Under the pieces are notes generated by a model. That model saw only the letters and a program-made list of their open reading frames with translations, did not search any database and was not told where the DNA came from. A program made the position numbers and the translations under genes. This document shows positions 1 to 10,635 of a DNA stretch of 64,000 bases, in pieces. The stretch's first letter is position 1. Each line of letters begins with the position of its first letter. Origin of the DNA: Coniella vitis (taxonomy: Eukaryota > Ascomycota > Sordariomycetes > Diaporthales > Schizoparmaceae); NCBI GenBank assembly GCA_011317545.1, contig WUJK01000005.1:2046001-2110000 (forward strand), given 5' to 3'.

Positions 1-3000
1 ATATAATACCCTTAAGCTTTATATCTTATACTTTTAAATAATTAATAATAATTATTAATTCCTTATTATAGATCTTATAATTATACTCTATAGGGCTTAA
101 GCGGTATAAATAATATATTACCGGGCGGAGGATATTATACTTATCCCTTTAAGAAAGATAGTTATTTAATAAATAGTTAGAATAATCCGCTTTTAGTATT
201 ATCTCCTTATTTAGATCCTATTAGGTAAGTATAAGTTTATTAATAAAGAAATACTTTAGCTATTCGAATATAACTTCTTCCTACTCCCTAAACCTAAATA
301 AGACCCCTTTCTTAATTAAGGCTAGGAAGGGCCCTATAACTTCGGAATAATTAGTAATAAACTAACGATAAAAGTTTATAAATCCTAAGAAGCTATAAAC
401 TCCTTTAACTATCTTCGGAGCTTTTTAATTATATATAATATATACCTTCTCGGGGTTTATATAAATCCCTACCCCCGCTTCGATAATAAAGCCTAGGTAT
501 TTTATCTCGGTTATACCGAATTCGTATTTAGCGATATCTAAATTTAGATTTACTATTTCGAGAATATATAATACTAGCTTTACCTTTACTTAGTAATCTT
601 TAGCTATACTATCGGTATATATTAGAATATTATCGATATAAGCTAAATAGAAGATATTTAGATAGGGGTATAGAGCGTTATTAATATAGCGTTAGAATAT
701 CGCGGGAACGCTTATAAATCCGAACGGGGTTATTAGTTATTCGAAAAAGCTATACCTTATATAAAAGGCGGTCTTTTATTTATCTCCTTCCTTAATATAA
801 AGCTTATAAAACGCTATTCGTATATCGAGCTTAGTAAAATATTTAGTATTTATAATATTAGATAGGGTTTCTTTAATAAGGGAGAGTAGGTAGCGGTCGG
901 CTTCCGAAATAGCGTTAAATATACGGTAGTTTATATAAAAACGGAGGCTATCCCCTAGTTTCTTAATAAAGATTATAAAAGCTCCTATTAAGGAGCTATT
1001 AGCTCTAATATAGCTTATATTAAATAGCTTAATAAAAGTCTTCCTTAATATAATAAGTTCTTCTTTAAATATCTTATATAACGGGCCCTATAAGGCGTTT
1101 ATAATAAACCTATCCGCCTTCTTATATAACCGAATCTTATAATCCGCTCCCTCTTTATATAGCGGTAGTATAGAAGCTATATCCTTATTAAAGAGGTTCC
1201 GGAACTTATAATACTCTAAAGGGAGTTTCTTATTAACCGAGGATTCTACTTTCGGTAATAAGGCCTTAGTAATATCGGCTATTATAATACTAAAAAACGC
1301 TATTTAAATAGTATTTAAGCGTTTTATACGTCGAACTTCGCTCTAAATAATAAGGGTATTAATAAATATATAGTTAAAGTTCTTAGGGCTATATCCTTAT
1401 TCCTAAACCTCTAATCCTCTTATTTATCTAATACTTAAGCGGTATTTATAAGCTATATATATTACCCTCTCTCTTTCTACCTAAGGTTTTCCTAAAATAA
1501 GGTTATACTAAAAGCGGGGGATTATATAGGCCTAAATACGATATAAATACCCGTTTAGATCTATATTAAGGTAGGTTATATAGCGGATAATAGGCTATTT
1601 ATATAATATTCTCTCCTTTAATAATTAATAAAGGGTCCTAGGCGGGATAGGTATATACGGAAGTCTTAACTTATATATAAGCGTCTTACTTATAGTAGAA
1701 TAATAGTTATAATTAGAATTAATAAATATTAAGATAAATAGAATTAAATTATAGAATAGGTTTATTATAAAATAGTTTCTATTTATTTAATACTTTACTT
1801 CTTATAAGCTAAAGTCGAGACTTATAAGCTCTTATATATAATTCTATATAGGAGTAGCTAATTTTCCTTTTATTCCTTAGTAGTATTATTAAGATCGATA
1901 AGGTTAGTATCGGCGATATTAATATCCGTCTCTTATATAGCTCCTAAGCTAATAAGCGGGCGTATAGGTAGGAAGGGGTAATAAGCGATTCTATAATTCG
2001 AACGTTTATACTTATAATAAAATCCCTACTCTTTCCTATATCTAATCTCCGCTTAATTAACCTACCTTATATATTACTTATTAGCCTATAGAGCGTTAAT
2101 ATTAATTATAGCTATATCCTTATCGGGATCCGTATAAGGGTTTTATAGTTTTTATCTATTTCCTCCCGTTTACTAGGTTATCCTAAAACGTTATATTATA
2201 GCTCCGGATAAATAGCTTAAGGGTAAAGCATAGCTATTATCTCGGATAATAATATAGTTTTTTAGCTTAGCCGAGATATAAAACGCTTTCTTTACCTAAT
2301 CGTTATATATCAACGGTATTTCTATACTAATAAGCTATATATATAATATACTATTAATAGCGCCCTTTAAGTATATTAATTTAGCTAAATCCGGCTACTC
2401 TATACCGCCGGAGTCTATTAGTAACTTCTCCTATTAGGAGAAGAAGTTAGGGAAGGGTTAGCCTTTCTTCTAAATAAAGCTCCTAAGCCTCTAAAAAGTA
2501 GCGATAATATAGTTCTTATTATAATATCGGTAGTAGAGCTATTATAGGAATAAGGAGGGTTTCTAAAGGCTATATTCTCCTCCTACGATATAATAGCTCC
2601 TTACTATAACCTTTATATCTCCTTTTAGGTATTTATAGATTTCTTAGAACTTATCTATATAATTCCCGATAAAGTAAGTATCTCGGACGAGTTTATACCT
2701 TATAGTATACTCCTAAGCTAGGAATTAAATATATATACCCTTAAAGTTCGCTAGCTAAGAAAGGGGCTTACATTTAGGTACGATTATACTCTCTAAGGCC
2801 TTATCTATATTAATATCGGCGTTTTCTATATCTTAGGAGGTAGGGGTATAAATATCTTTTAATTCGTTAGATACCGGGTTAGGGTATTCGGCCGCTATAT
2901 TATTAATACTTATTAATAGCTCCTATAATAGTAGGCTACGGGATTATTCGATTTATATAAATCGTATTATAAGCGCTTCTAGGTTTTATATACTATCTTC

Positions 3001-3250
3001 GCGCTATTATTATATTATTTCTTTAATAATATACCGCTATTCCTCTATTATTTAAATAATTATTTATTATATACTTATTATTATATTATTATTATTATTA
3101 TTCGCTTAGGTAAGGAGTTACCCGAATTACTTATTATAGGGGTATAATATTCTAAGGCTATACGCTAAATAAGTATATAAATACCGTTAAATATATAGGG
3201 TAGGTAGAAAAGAAGTTAGTTAAATATAAACGGGTATTAAGAGAGCGTTT
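1..3250 (-). mobile_element. Decayed Ty3/Gypsy LTR retrotransposon (gag-pol remnant)
   Basis: Read on the minus strand with stops ignored, the order is Gypsy-like. A gag-like region lies at about 2800-2040. A zinc-knuckle relic sits at 1985-2032, where its cysteines and histidine mostly read as tyrosine. A reverse transcriptase follows at about 1200-1. At 611-641 the polymerase active-site segment is recognisable as Y-I-D-N followed by I-L-I-Y-T-D, and downstream at about 560-440 come the K-Y-E-F-G and Y-L-G-F-I segments typical of Gypsy RT. RNase H and integrase should lie left of position 1. Stops fall throughout, as RIP would produce. The right boundary and any LTR were not located, so 3250 is approximate. 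The element is not functional. Confidence 0.75.
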
Positions 3251-3990
3251 ATAGTTTCGATCCTAATTTCTATTATTAACTAACTTAAAAAGAGAAGTAA
3301 GAATAATATCTATATAGCGGCGTAAGAGTTACTCTTAAATAGCTCTTATATTTAGGATCTACCTATAGATAGAGTTTTCTATAGGTCTACCGTCGATACG
3401 GGTCCTATTACCGATAGTCTTTTATACGGCTTATAAGCTGCTCGGGAGACGCTCTTATTTAGCGCTTATATAATACTAGTCTCTAGACGAGAAGGGAATA
3501 TACTAACTAAGGCTTTATACCCTAATATACCGAAGCCGTATATTTACCCGTAGGCTTATAATAGTATTATAGGGAAATTAAATATTAGGCGGGAATATTA
3601 TAAAGAATTAAGGTTATTATAACTATTATATTTATTATAGTAAAGGTATCGGTTAAATAGTAATAATAGCAATATTTATAGGTAGCTTAATAATAGCTTT
3701 AGTCTTAATAGTAATAGTAATAGCCTTCTTTAATAAAGGTATAATACCCGTTTTAAGAGTATACTTCGTAGTAGTTTTAGATTTAATAAGCTTAGCCTTA
3801 TTTACTAGCTTTATAAATATCGGCTAATAAATATTATAAGCGGGGTTAGATCGGAATCTATATAGATTATTATTATCGTCGGAATTACTCTTATTATTAT
3901 TATCGTTATTATTATTATTTTTACTATTAATCTTAGTAATCTTTTTATTCTTTTTATTACTAGTCTTAGTCTTCTTAATCTTCTTTATAA

Positions 3991-4024
3991 CGGGGGCGAC
4001 GGCGGCGGCGGCGGCGGCGGGGGG
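3991..4024. repeat. (CGG)n trinucleotide tract
   Basis: A run of GGC/CGG triplets ending in a G tract stands in otherwise very AT-rich sequence. The unit contains no CpA or TpG, so it offers no RIP target, which probably explains why it stayed GC-rich. Confidence 0.85.
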
Positions 4025-4710
4025 CTATTATAATTTACGCTTCTTACTAACTTAAGGATTATCTATATATATAGTAGTTAGTTTAATAATTAATACGGTA
4101 TAGATTTTATAAATATTATATATTAAAAGGTAATATATACTAGCGGCGATAGCGGGGGTAGCGGTTTATTATACTTTATAAGTCTTACCTATTTAACTAT
4201 TATCTATAATAAAAGATTATTAATATATTAATTAATATTATATAGATTATATAAATAGTAATAGAAGATATACTAGTATTAAGTAAAGCAACTTTAATAA
4301 TAGTAATAGTAATAACTTTAATATAATAATTATATTTACTACCCTCGGAACTATAATAATAATTATTATAAGTATTAAAGGTAATATTAATAAAGTTAAT
4401 ATATTCGATAAAAGGCTTATAACTATCTATATATTTTACGTAAGGAATAGGAGCCGGTTATCCTAATAATTATATTATAAAGCCCTTAATAGTTTAAGTA
4501 CGATTAAATTTAACGTAAGTAAGGGGCCGGAGAATAACGTTACTAGTATTATTATCGTCGGCTTTATAGTATTAGTCGAGGGTATCGAGGGTTTTCGGTA
4601 GTTTTTTAATACTTCGGCCGAATCGAGCGATAATAATAGGCACTTAGTTACTAGGAATAATTATAGGCTAAACGCTAATACTAAATTAAGTCGAAGGGAT
4701 ATTAGGAATA

Positions 4711-4759
4711 TTATTATTATCGTTATTATTATTATTATTATTATCGCTATTACCGCTTA

Positions 4760-4793
<34 letters not shown>

Positions 4794-5035
4794 GTTTATA
4801 TTATTATCGCCGTCGTTATTATTATTATTATTACCGTCCGTATCGTTATCGCCGTCGTTATTATTATTATTATATACGCCCGTATCGTCGGCGTTAATAT
4901 TATCGTTATCGTTATTATTATTATTATCGCCGCCGTCGTTATCGTTATTATTATTATTATTATCGCTATCCTTATCGTTATTATTATTACCGTCCGTATC
5001 GTTATCGCCGTTATAGTTACCGTTACTACCGTTAG
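4711..5035. repeat. ATT/GTC-type low-complexity trinucleotide region
   Basis: About 320 bp of ATT/TTA triplets are interrupted in step by CGT, CGC, CCG and GTC triplets. On the minus strand one frame reads as alternating Asn, Asp and Gly. This is either a simple-sequence expansion or the relic of an Asn/Asp/Gly-rich coding repeat. There is no intact frame around it. Confidence 0.7.
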
Positions 5036-5450
5036 TAGTATTATAGCTAACTATAATAGTAGTAATAGTAGTAGTTAAGTTACTAATTCCCCCGTACGGT
5101 ATTAGACGCGCTCTCTTAAGATATATCTAATATATAGCGGGGGCAGCGGACGTAACGGTAGTAGATATATTAGGTTCTAGCGAGGTACGGAATAAAAGTT
5201 CTATAATAAAGATATCTAAAATATTAGTAAAGGCTATAGATATTAATAAATTTAGATATATAAACTAGGAGATAGTATTCTTATAGATCGAATTAACCGT
5301 ATTTATACTCGCGTATATATTAGCGATTATTGCTATTATTATAAAGAGTAAATATATATTTAGGCGTAACGCGTACTTTGTTAGAAAGAATACGTACTTT
5401 TTGAAAGGTACGGCATCTTTAAATATTAATAATAACGGTGCCGTAAGCTC

Positions 5451-6035
5451 CGCGGTAGGCAGATTTGCATATAGACCAATCAGATGCTATAGAATCATTA
5501 AAGCCCCATATATTTTTCGATACTAAAAGCTCCCTATAAGGGTCCCGCCCGTGGGCGGCGAACCGTAGCGAAGCGAAGGTGCTCGTATGATATAGACCTC
5601 TACATAAGCGTATGTCGACAAGTATTGAGACTCACAGCGAATCTGGCTCTAGAAACTCTTTCTCAACTTCTACCAGTGCATAAGAAGGGATACAGGTAAG
5701 AGAGAGAAAGAAAAGAGGAGAAAAAATAGGATTCAAAGAGAGGAAGGACCAAAAGCTCATACAATCAAATTTTCATTTTCAATATCCATGTACTTATGGG
5801 AGCGAAGGATTCGTGAGAACAAGAATAAGCAACTAAAGCATAGATAAGGGAGACGTACCCTGCCACGTAATAGTCGACAATCCTCTACGTCTTTTCCAAA
5901 GCGCTCTTCACAAATATTGTACATTGGTGCGACCATCAGGTAGGTGTGTCCGCCGATGCCTATTTTCTAAAAGTCTACTCGCTTAATTCCAAGTGATCCG
6001 CAGGAGATGGGAGTCTGCCAATTCCTCCATACCCA
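5451..6035. other. Boundary between RIP block and gene-bearing DNA
   Basis: Normal CA/TG content resumes here. A GC-rich palindromic spot at about 5545-5560 (core GCCCGTGGGC) precedes a GCGAAGCGAAG stretch. I see no gene. This could be the edge of a repeat, for instance a fragment of a terminal repeat, but no matching copy was found in the window. Confidence 0.5.
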
Positions 6036-7390
6036 TCATGTGACGCGGGCGCACTTTGTGATGTAGGGCTGGACCGAGGAGTTTGGGAGGTCGAGGAGAC
6101 AGGCTTGCCAAGGGAGTGGGAATAGGAACCTCTGATGTACTTTATGGGCGACGGGCTTGTTAGCTGCTTGGCTGCCAGGAAGGGGTTTGTGTGTATGCGT
6201 AGAATTGCTCTTTACCTTTTGACGCCCATCCGGAAGGGTGATTAGGGTCCGAATCGGAGGAACGGTGCCTCTCTCCGCCACCTGGGAGGGGCCGGCCTCC
6301 GCCTCGTCTTCTTCATCTTCTGCGTCATCTCTGTTATGCGGACGATCAGGCACTGGAGTGGCGGTTTTGTGGGACTGCGGTGCTGGTTGTGAGTAATCGT
6401 GTTGTATATCGTTATTCGCGAAGGAGGAGTGCAGGGACTTACTTGAGCGCGAATGACAGCAGCCTTATGCAATGCGTCCTTTGCCCGAAAGATGTTCTTT
6501 TGTGAGGAATGGGAACGCGTGAATGCTTCCGCCCGCGGAGTCCTTGACTTGGACTTTTCACGTTTTCTTGAGCCTTCTACCTCTCTTTTTGCTAGAGAAA
6601 GTGCAGTGGGTATGAGCGACCGTTTGACCAATTGCTTTGGCCTTTTCATGGTGGCAGCAGAATCCTCGCCCCGGGCCGGAAGATCTTCATTGTCATTTAG
6701 TATAGATTCGGGGAGAACTCTATGCAAGGCATGCGCAATTCTGTGTGAGCTGAGAAACGAGTTCCCGTCATTGAAGTAGTATCCTCCCTTGAATGGAAAA
6801 TCGCCTTTCTCGTCTGAGGCGGCTTCATTCTCTTTGCCTTTGCGTGAGGTGTTTTGTTGAGGTGAAGCGATGTTGCTTGAATTTAGAATTGATATCTCCT
6901 TCCCAAATACGGGCTCAGGTCCAGAAAACCGAGCCTCTGCGTCGAAACCCTCGTGCTTGTCCACGGTTCCGTTCATCAAGGCGGATGACTTTCGAGAGCA
7001 CTGCAGAGGATGTATCGCGTCACTCATGGCGAGGCGTCTATCCTCCATCAGAGTGCGCGACCACCCTACAGCGATCTCGGGAGCTTGATGCTGGTGTAGC
7101 TTCGTGACGCCGCACAGCATATTGGTAGAAATGGACCTAAGGAGCTTCTCTGCATCGTCGGAGGGCACGTTGGCGTACAGTAGCTCAGTGAGCAATGTCT
7201 TTCTCTGCAGAAGGGTGGCTGACTTGATGGCGCGTAAACAGAGGGGTGGGTTCTTGCCGGTGGGTGCGCGGCCAATGCACATGGAAGGGCGATGGTAATG
7301 ACCGAGGAGCCTTTCAAGAGCTTCTTTGGACTTGAAATGAAAGATACCTTCCTGGTTGGGGTCTGCCGAGAGATATCTTGCGGGCGACAT
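6036..7390 (-). CDS. Hypothetical protein; N-terminus resembles fungal T5orf172-type proteins
   Basis: The start is taken at 7390 (M-S-P-A-R-Y-L-S); codons upstream in the same frame look like leader. The first roughly 130 residues are ordered and carry C-I-G-R-A-P-T-G-K, then L-L-x-E-L and a later L-C-G segment. From memory this resembles the region in front of the T5orf172 (GIY-YIG-like) domain in fungal proteins, but I see no such domain in the rest, which is Ser/Lys/Arg-rich and probably disordered. An intron with donor GTAAGT at 6442 and an acceptor near 6355-6380 likely joins the first exon to an acidic segment (D-A-E-D-E-E-D-E-A-E-A). A second 60-nt in-frame intron near 6150-6220 is possible. 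It is the first gene next to the RIP block. Function unknown; exon limits uncertain. Confidence 0.5.
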
Positions 7391-8380
7391 TGTGAAGAGG
7401 TCTATAAAAGGCAGCTTGAGTGTTACAAATGATGGTTCAAACGACCAGAATATGATATGGAACGAATGCAGCAGGAGGAAACGGATAGACAGCAGTGCTG
7501 ACAAGCCGTCCAGAGTTTTATAGTATTATTCTATCATATTTTGTGGCTCTGTCTTTCTTTGATAGTCTCTGTTGGTACCTTGAAGTGAATGCGACATGTC
7601 GCACAGAGCGGACGTGCAAACGGGCGCAATGGAAGCGGTGTCTTCTCAAGCTGGGACAGCCTGCCTAGCCTGAATGTACTTTGGGCAGCTACACGCAACG
7701 ACCAAATTATTTGAAGTCTTGATGCAGAAGCCGATGGCAGCGTCCCTGCAAATTCACATCCAACAGGTACCAGGCTGATGCTTATAGCCGATAATCCTCC
7801 TCTGAGAGGCTGTACCGCAGCCATCCGTGTGTTCCAAGGCGTGGCCTTACTGCAGCTGTAGTTCCTGTAGAGAGAATGACGCAGCTAATCCGCACCGTGT
7901 AAAGTGCTAAGCTTTTGAGACCGGATGTATGCAGTTGGGTGCAAACTTCGGTGACCTGGCATTATACAGTATAATTTCTGTACGCGAGGAGATCTTCTCG
8001 GATCGGTAGGCGCTTGAACATCGGTCCTTAACGCTGACCCAGCATTGTCAAGCTAATAAGTAGTTGCTGTGTGTCAACAGTTTGGTATCTTCTTGTACCA
8101 GCCTTCTGTTGAGATGGAAGGCGATCCATCGTTCGTTACATTTAAGCACGAGACTGAGTCGGCCGGGCTGTTTGTTCATGGACCAGGATGCTGGGCCGAG
8201 ATTCTTCGTATCAAGCGATCAGTGGGATGTACTGCTGGCAAAAGTGATTCGAAAGAGCCGGGAATATTTTTTGAGCGTGATTGCGAATGTCGCCAGCTGC
8301 ACCAAGTATTTTGTAATCTCCGTGCTTGCGAAACGCTCGTGACTGTGAACGACCCTTGCTGGCAGTTCTTTGGGACCACC
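7391..8380. other. Intergenic, no gene recognised
   Basis: About 990 bp between the hypothetical gene start and the IMP3 stop. Short frames in both directions lack coding character or family resemblance. It presumably holds the hypothetical gene's promoter and the IMP3 3' end. Confidence 0.6.
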
Positions 8381-9190
8381 TCACAGCAGTTCGAAGTCGT
8401 CCAGCTTGTCGCGGTACTGCATAATGTTGCGCTTGATCTTGCTGCCGACTGACCAAGTAACAAAGTCTTCAAGTTGACGGGTAACCAAAAACGCAGGATC
8501 GGTGACAGTCTCGGTACCAACACGGACGTGGCCTTGCTCAATCATTTTGGTCGCGGCTTGCTGTGAGGCATGTCAGCGACAGGCCCTGCTACTTACTGTC
8601 AACAGACCGGACCACTCACGATAGTCTCTGCCATCCGCAGGCGTGTCATGACAACAGGAAGACGACGTCGGGCAAAAGCCGAGACAGTTGCGCCGTGCTC
8701 GACAGCGCTCAGCTTCGATGTAGATGAAAGAATGCCCATGTCATAGAGCTTGTCAAGCAGCAGCTTCTCGTGCTTGCGTCGTACCTCGCTCTCCGGAGGC
8801 ATCAGTGAGAGGCGATGAGCGAGCTGGCGCACGGACTGGAAATTTCTCAAGTTAGGCCGCTTTGCCCAGAAAAAGAGGCGTGAGTGAGAGAGGCTGTAGA
8901 GGAAGACTCACTCCGCATAGTCGATTGTACTTGTTGTAATCCTCGGGTTTCTGGATCATATAACCTGCAAAATTTATCAGTATGAAGTTTCAGGCGATAT
9001 AATTCCAGGAGCGCCCATACGTCTAATCACATTGTGATCACGATGACCATTATCCTATTATCCATCCACACAAGTCAGCAATGCGTAGCTTGAGCGGCAC
9101 CGGTGAGGGCGGAATGCACACCTGCTTGTATGTGATGAAGTCGGTCTTCTTGAGCAGCTTCTGCTCATGATGCTTGAGTTTTCTGACCAT
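8381..9190 (-). CDS. imp3: U3 snoRNP protein IMP3
   Basis: IMP3 is a nucleolar S4-type RNA-binding protein of the small-subunit processome. With Mpp10 and Imp4 it helps pair U3 snoRNA with pre-rRNA for 18S processing. Five exons splice in phase: 9190-9122, 9054-9021, 8964-8912, 8835-8620 and 8560-8381, giving 183 residues, the same length as the yeast protein. The start M-V-R-K-L-K-H-H-E-Q-K-L-L-K-K is the family's conserved N-terminus. The S4 domain covers about residues 108-174, with R-R-L-P-V-V-M and G-H-V-R-V-G as landmarks. The gene is divergent from the mitochondrial S18 gene, with about 310 bp between the starts. Four introns in a 183-codon gene make it fragmented but otherwise normal. 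Confidence 0.96.
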
Positions 9191-9501
9191 GTTTGCGGAT
9201 TTTTGCGGTGGACTATTGCGATTTCGAACAATCAGAATGTTGACGGGTGCTAGTTGATGAGATTTCAAGGCAACATCCCGTCCTGAACCAAACGGCAAAA
9301 TCAGACCCCGGCGTGAATTAACCTGACCCACTTTTATTTCGGGCGGCCGCACCGGGCCTGGGCCTGCCGCCAAAACTTCGGTCGAGCAAACGACCTCTCG
9401 CTCACCAGTCACTTTTCCGCCCAGCTTCACAAAGAGGTTGCTGAAAGCCAGGTACCCATTCATCCACCCACTCACATCCACATCCGCATCCACAGCCCAC
9501 G
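9191..9501. promoter_or_regulatory. Shared divergent promoter of imp3 and mrps18
   Basis: These 311 bp separate two head-to-head start codons, one for a cytosolic ribosome biogenesis factor and one for a mitochondrial ribosomal protein. A bidirectional promoter is inferred from the spacing. I did not find a clear PAC, RRPE or CCAAT element. Confidence 0.55.
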
Positions 9502-10485
9502 ATGCCTCCACGACCATCGTTACGGCCGCTTGTGCAGTCGCTCCAGGCACCGCATTTCCAAGCAAGAGCCTCCATCTCATCCACCGCCAAGAACAAAGAC
9601 AGTGGGTTTCCCATCTAGCTTGTGCGCCAGCAACCCTTGCGCACTTTGCATCATGTGCTAAGAAACCCTCTCTTTACTTTGTGACAGTCCAAAGTATCGG
9701 CGCTGCTGGACGAACTGCTTCGCGGGCGCTCCTCGATTTCGACGACAAGAACTCTACCACGAATAATAACAACCGCAACAATGCCGCCGCCAGCGGAGAC
9801 AGAGGCCAAGCCCTCCACAATATAATGCAGCGCTCCAATGCATTTGACGCCATATCACGCAACAAGCAGGTCTTCGAAGAACACGTCAAGACCTTTACGG
9901 AGCGCAATGAAATCTCCCGGCAAGCCACCCGTACGTGGAGGGAGGGTGATGTCTATGCGCCCAAGGACCTGAGCCCTGCCGAAATGATCAAGTGGAAGCA
10001 GCCCAAGAAGCCGACCAAGGATATCTTGGACATGGTTGGCATAAACCCTCTCGACCACTACAAGGTATGTTCCCGTGCTTGGCTCTTTCTACACTTCTCG
10101 GTGTTCATGGCGAAACTAGTGGAAAGCGAGCAACAGTGTCGTCTGCGCCATGTTGATGCTTCTGCACCCGTGTTCTTGTTAATTGGAAATGCTTCTGCTC
10201 ATGCTTTGTTTGGGTCAAATTACTAAACAATTGTATCTGCAGAATTTCGCCATGATTTCCGAGTACATGACCGACATGGGGCGTATCAAGCACTCAAGTG
10301 AGACAGGATTGCGACCTGTAAACCAGAGAAAAATGGCCAAGGCTATCAGAAGGGCAATTGGAATGGGTATCCACCCCAGTACTCATAAGCACCCAGAGAT
10401 TCTCTTCACACAATCCAGGGCGGGGCCAAGGTACCAGAATACCAAGATACCAGAGCCCGAGAAGAACAGAGTTAGGATCAAGTAG
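9502..10485 (+). CDS. mrps18: Mitochondrial small-subunit ribosomal protein bS18m
   Basis: This is a component of the mitochondrial 37S subunit. Three exons, 9502-9601, 9688-10064 and 10243-10485, join in phase to give 239 residues. The S18 core lies in the last exon and the end of exon 2: N-F-A-M-I-S-E-Y-M-T-D-M-G-R-I, then G-L-R-P-V-N-Q-R-K-M-A-K-A-I-R-R-A. The N-terminus encoded from 9502 (M-P-P-R-P-S-L-R-P-L-V-Q-S-L-Q) is Arg-rich without acidic residues, as expected of a mitochondrial presequence. For this reason I prefer it, with a first intron at 9602-9687, over an unspliced start at 9438. A low-complexity Asn-rich linker follows. The gene ends 150 bp from the convergent CIA84 stop. 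Confidence 0.92.
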
Positions 10486-10635
10486 ACGGCCTGGATGCAA
10501 TAAAGCATGTATGCACACAAAGATGAACAGTCATAGGACGGCTTTGTGTTCATACTATGTACTACTAAGATGCACTTCTGACCTCGCTGGTGATCCGCGC
10601 ACTGCTGATATCTATATGCGCCGGCTGGCTCTTCA

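Larger units (their letters stand above)
1..5450. other. RIP-mutated AT-rich block
   Basis: This stretch is strongly AT-rich and almost free of the dinucleotides CA and TG (isolated exceptions near 2228, 2319, 2770 and 3439), while CG, CC and CT remain common. That pattern is the product of repeat-induced point mutation, in which C in CpA is converted to T on either strand; it is not the pattern of CpG deamination. No open reading frame of 60 codons or more occurs in any frame before about 6.0 kb. Normal dinucleotide use returns between about 5375 and 5460. The block is inferred to be silent, repeat-derived heterochromatin. Confidence 0.9.

Noticed and set aside
1..3250. CpG-methylation decay as the cause of AT-richness
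   Set aside because: CpG is abundant in the block; it is CpA/TpG that is missing.
9438..9501. Upstream unspliced start for the mitochondrial S18 gene
   Set aside because: The resulting N-terminus lacks presequence character, whereas the 9502 start with intron 9602-9687 gives a typical one and splices in phase.
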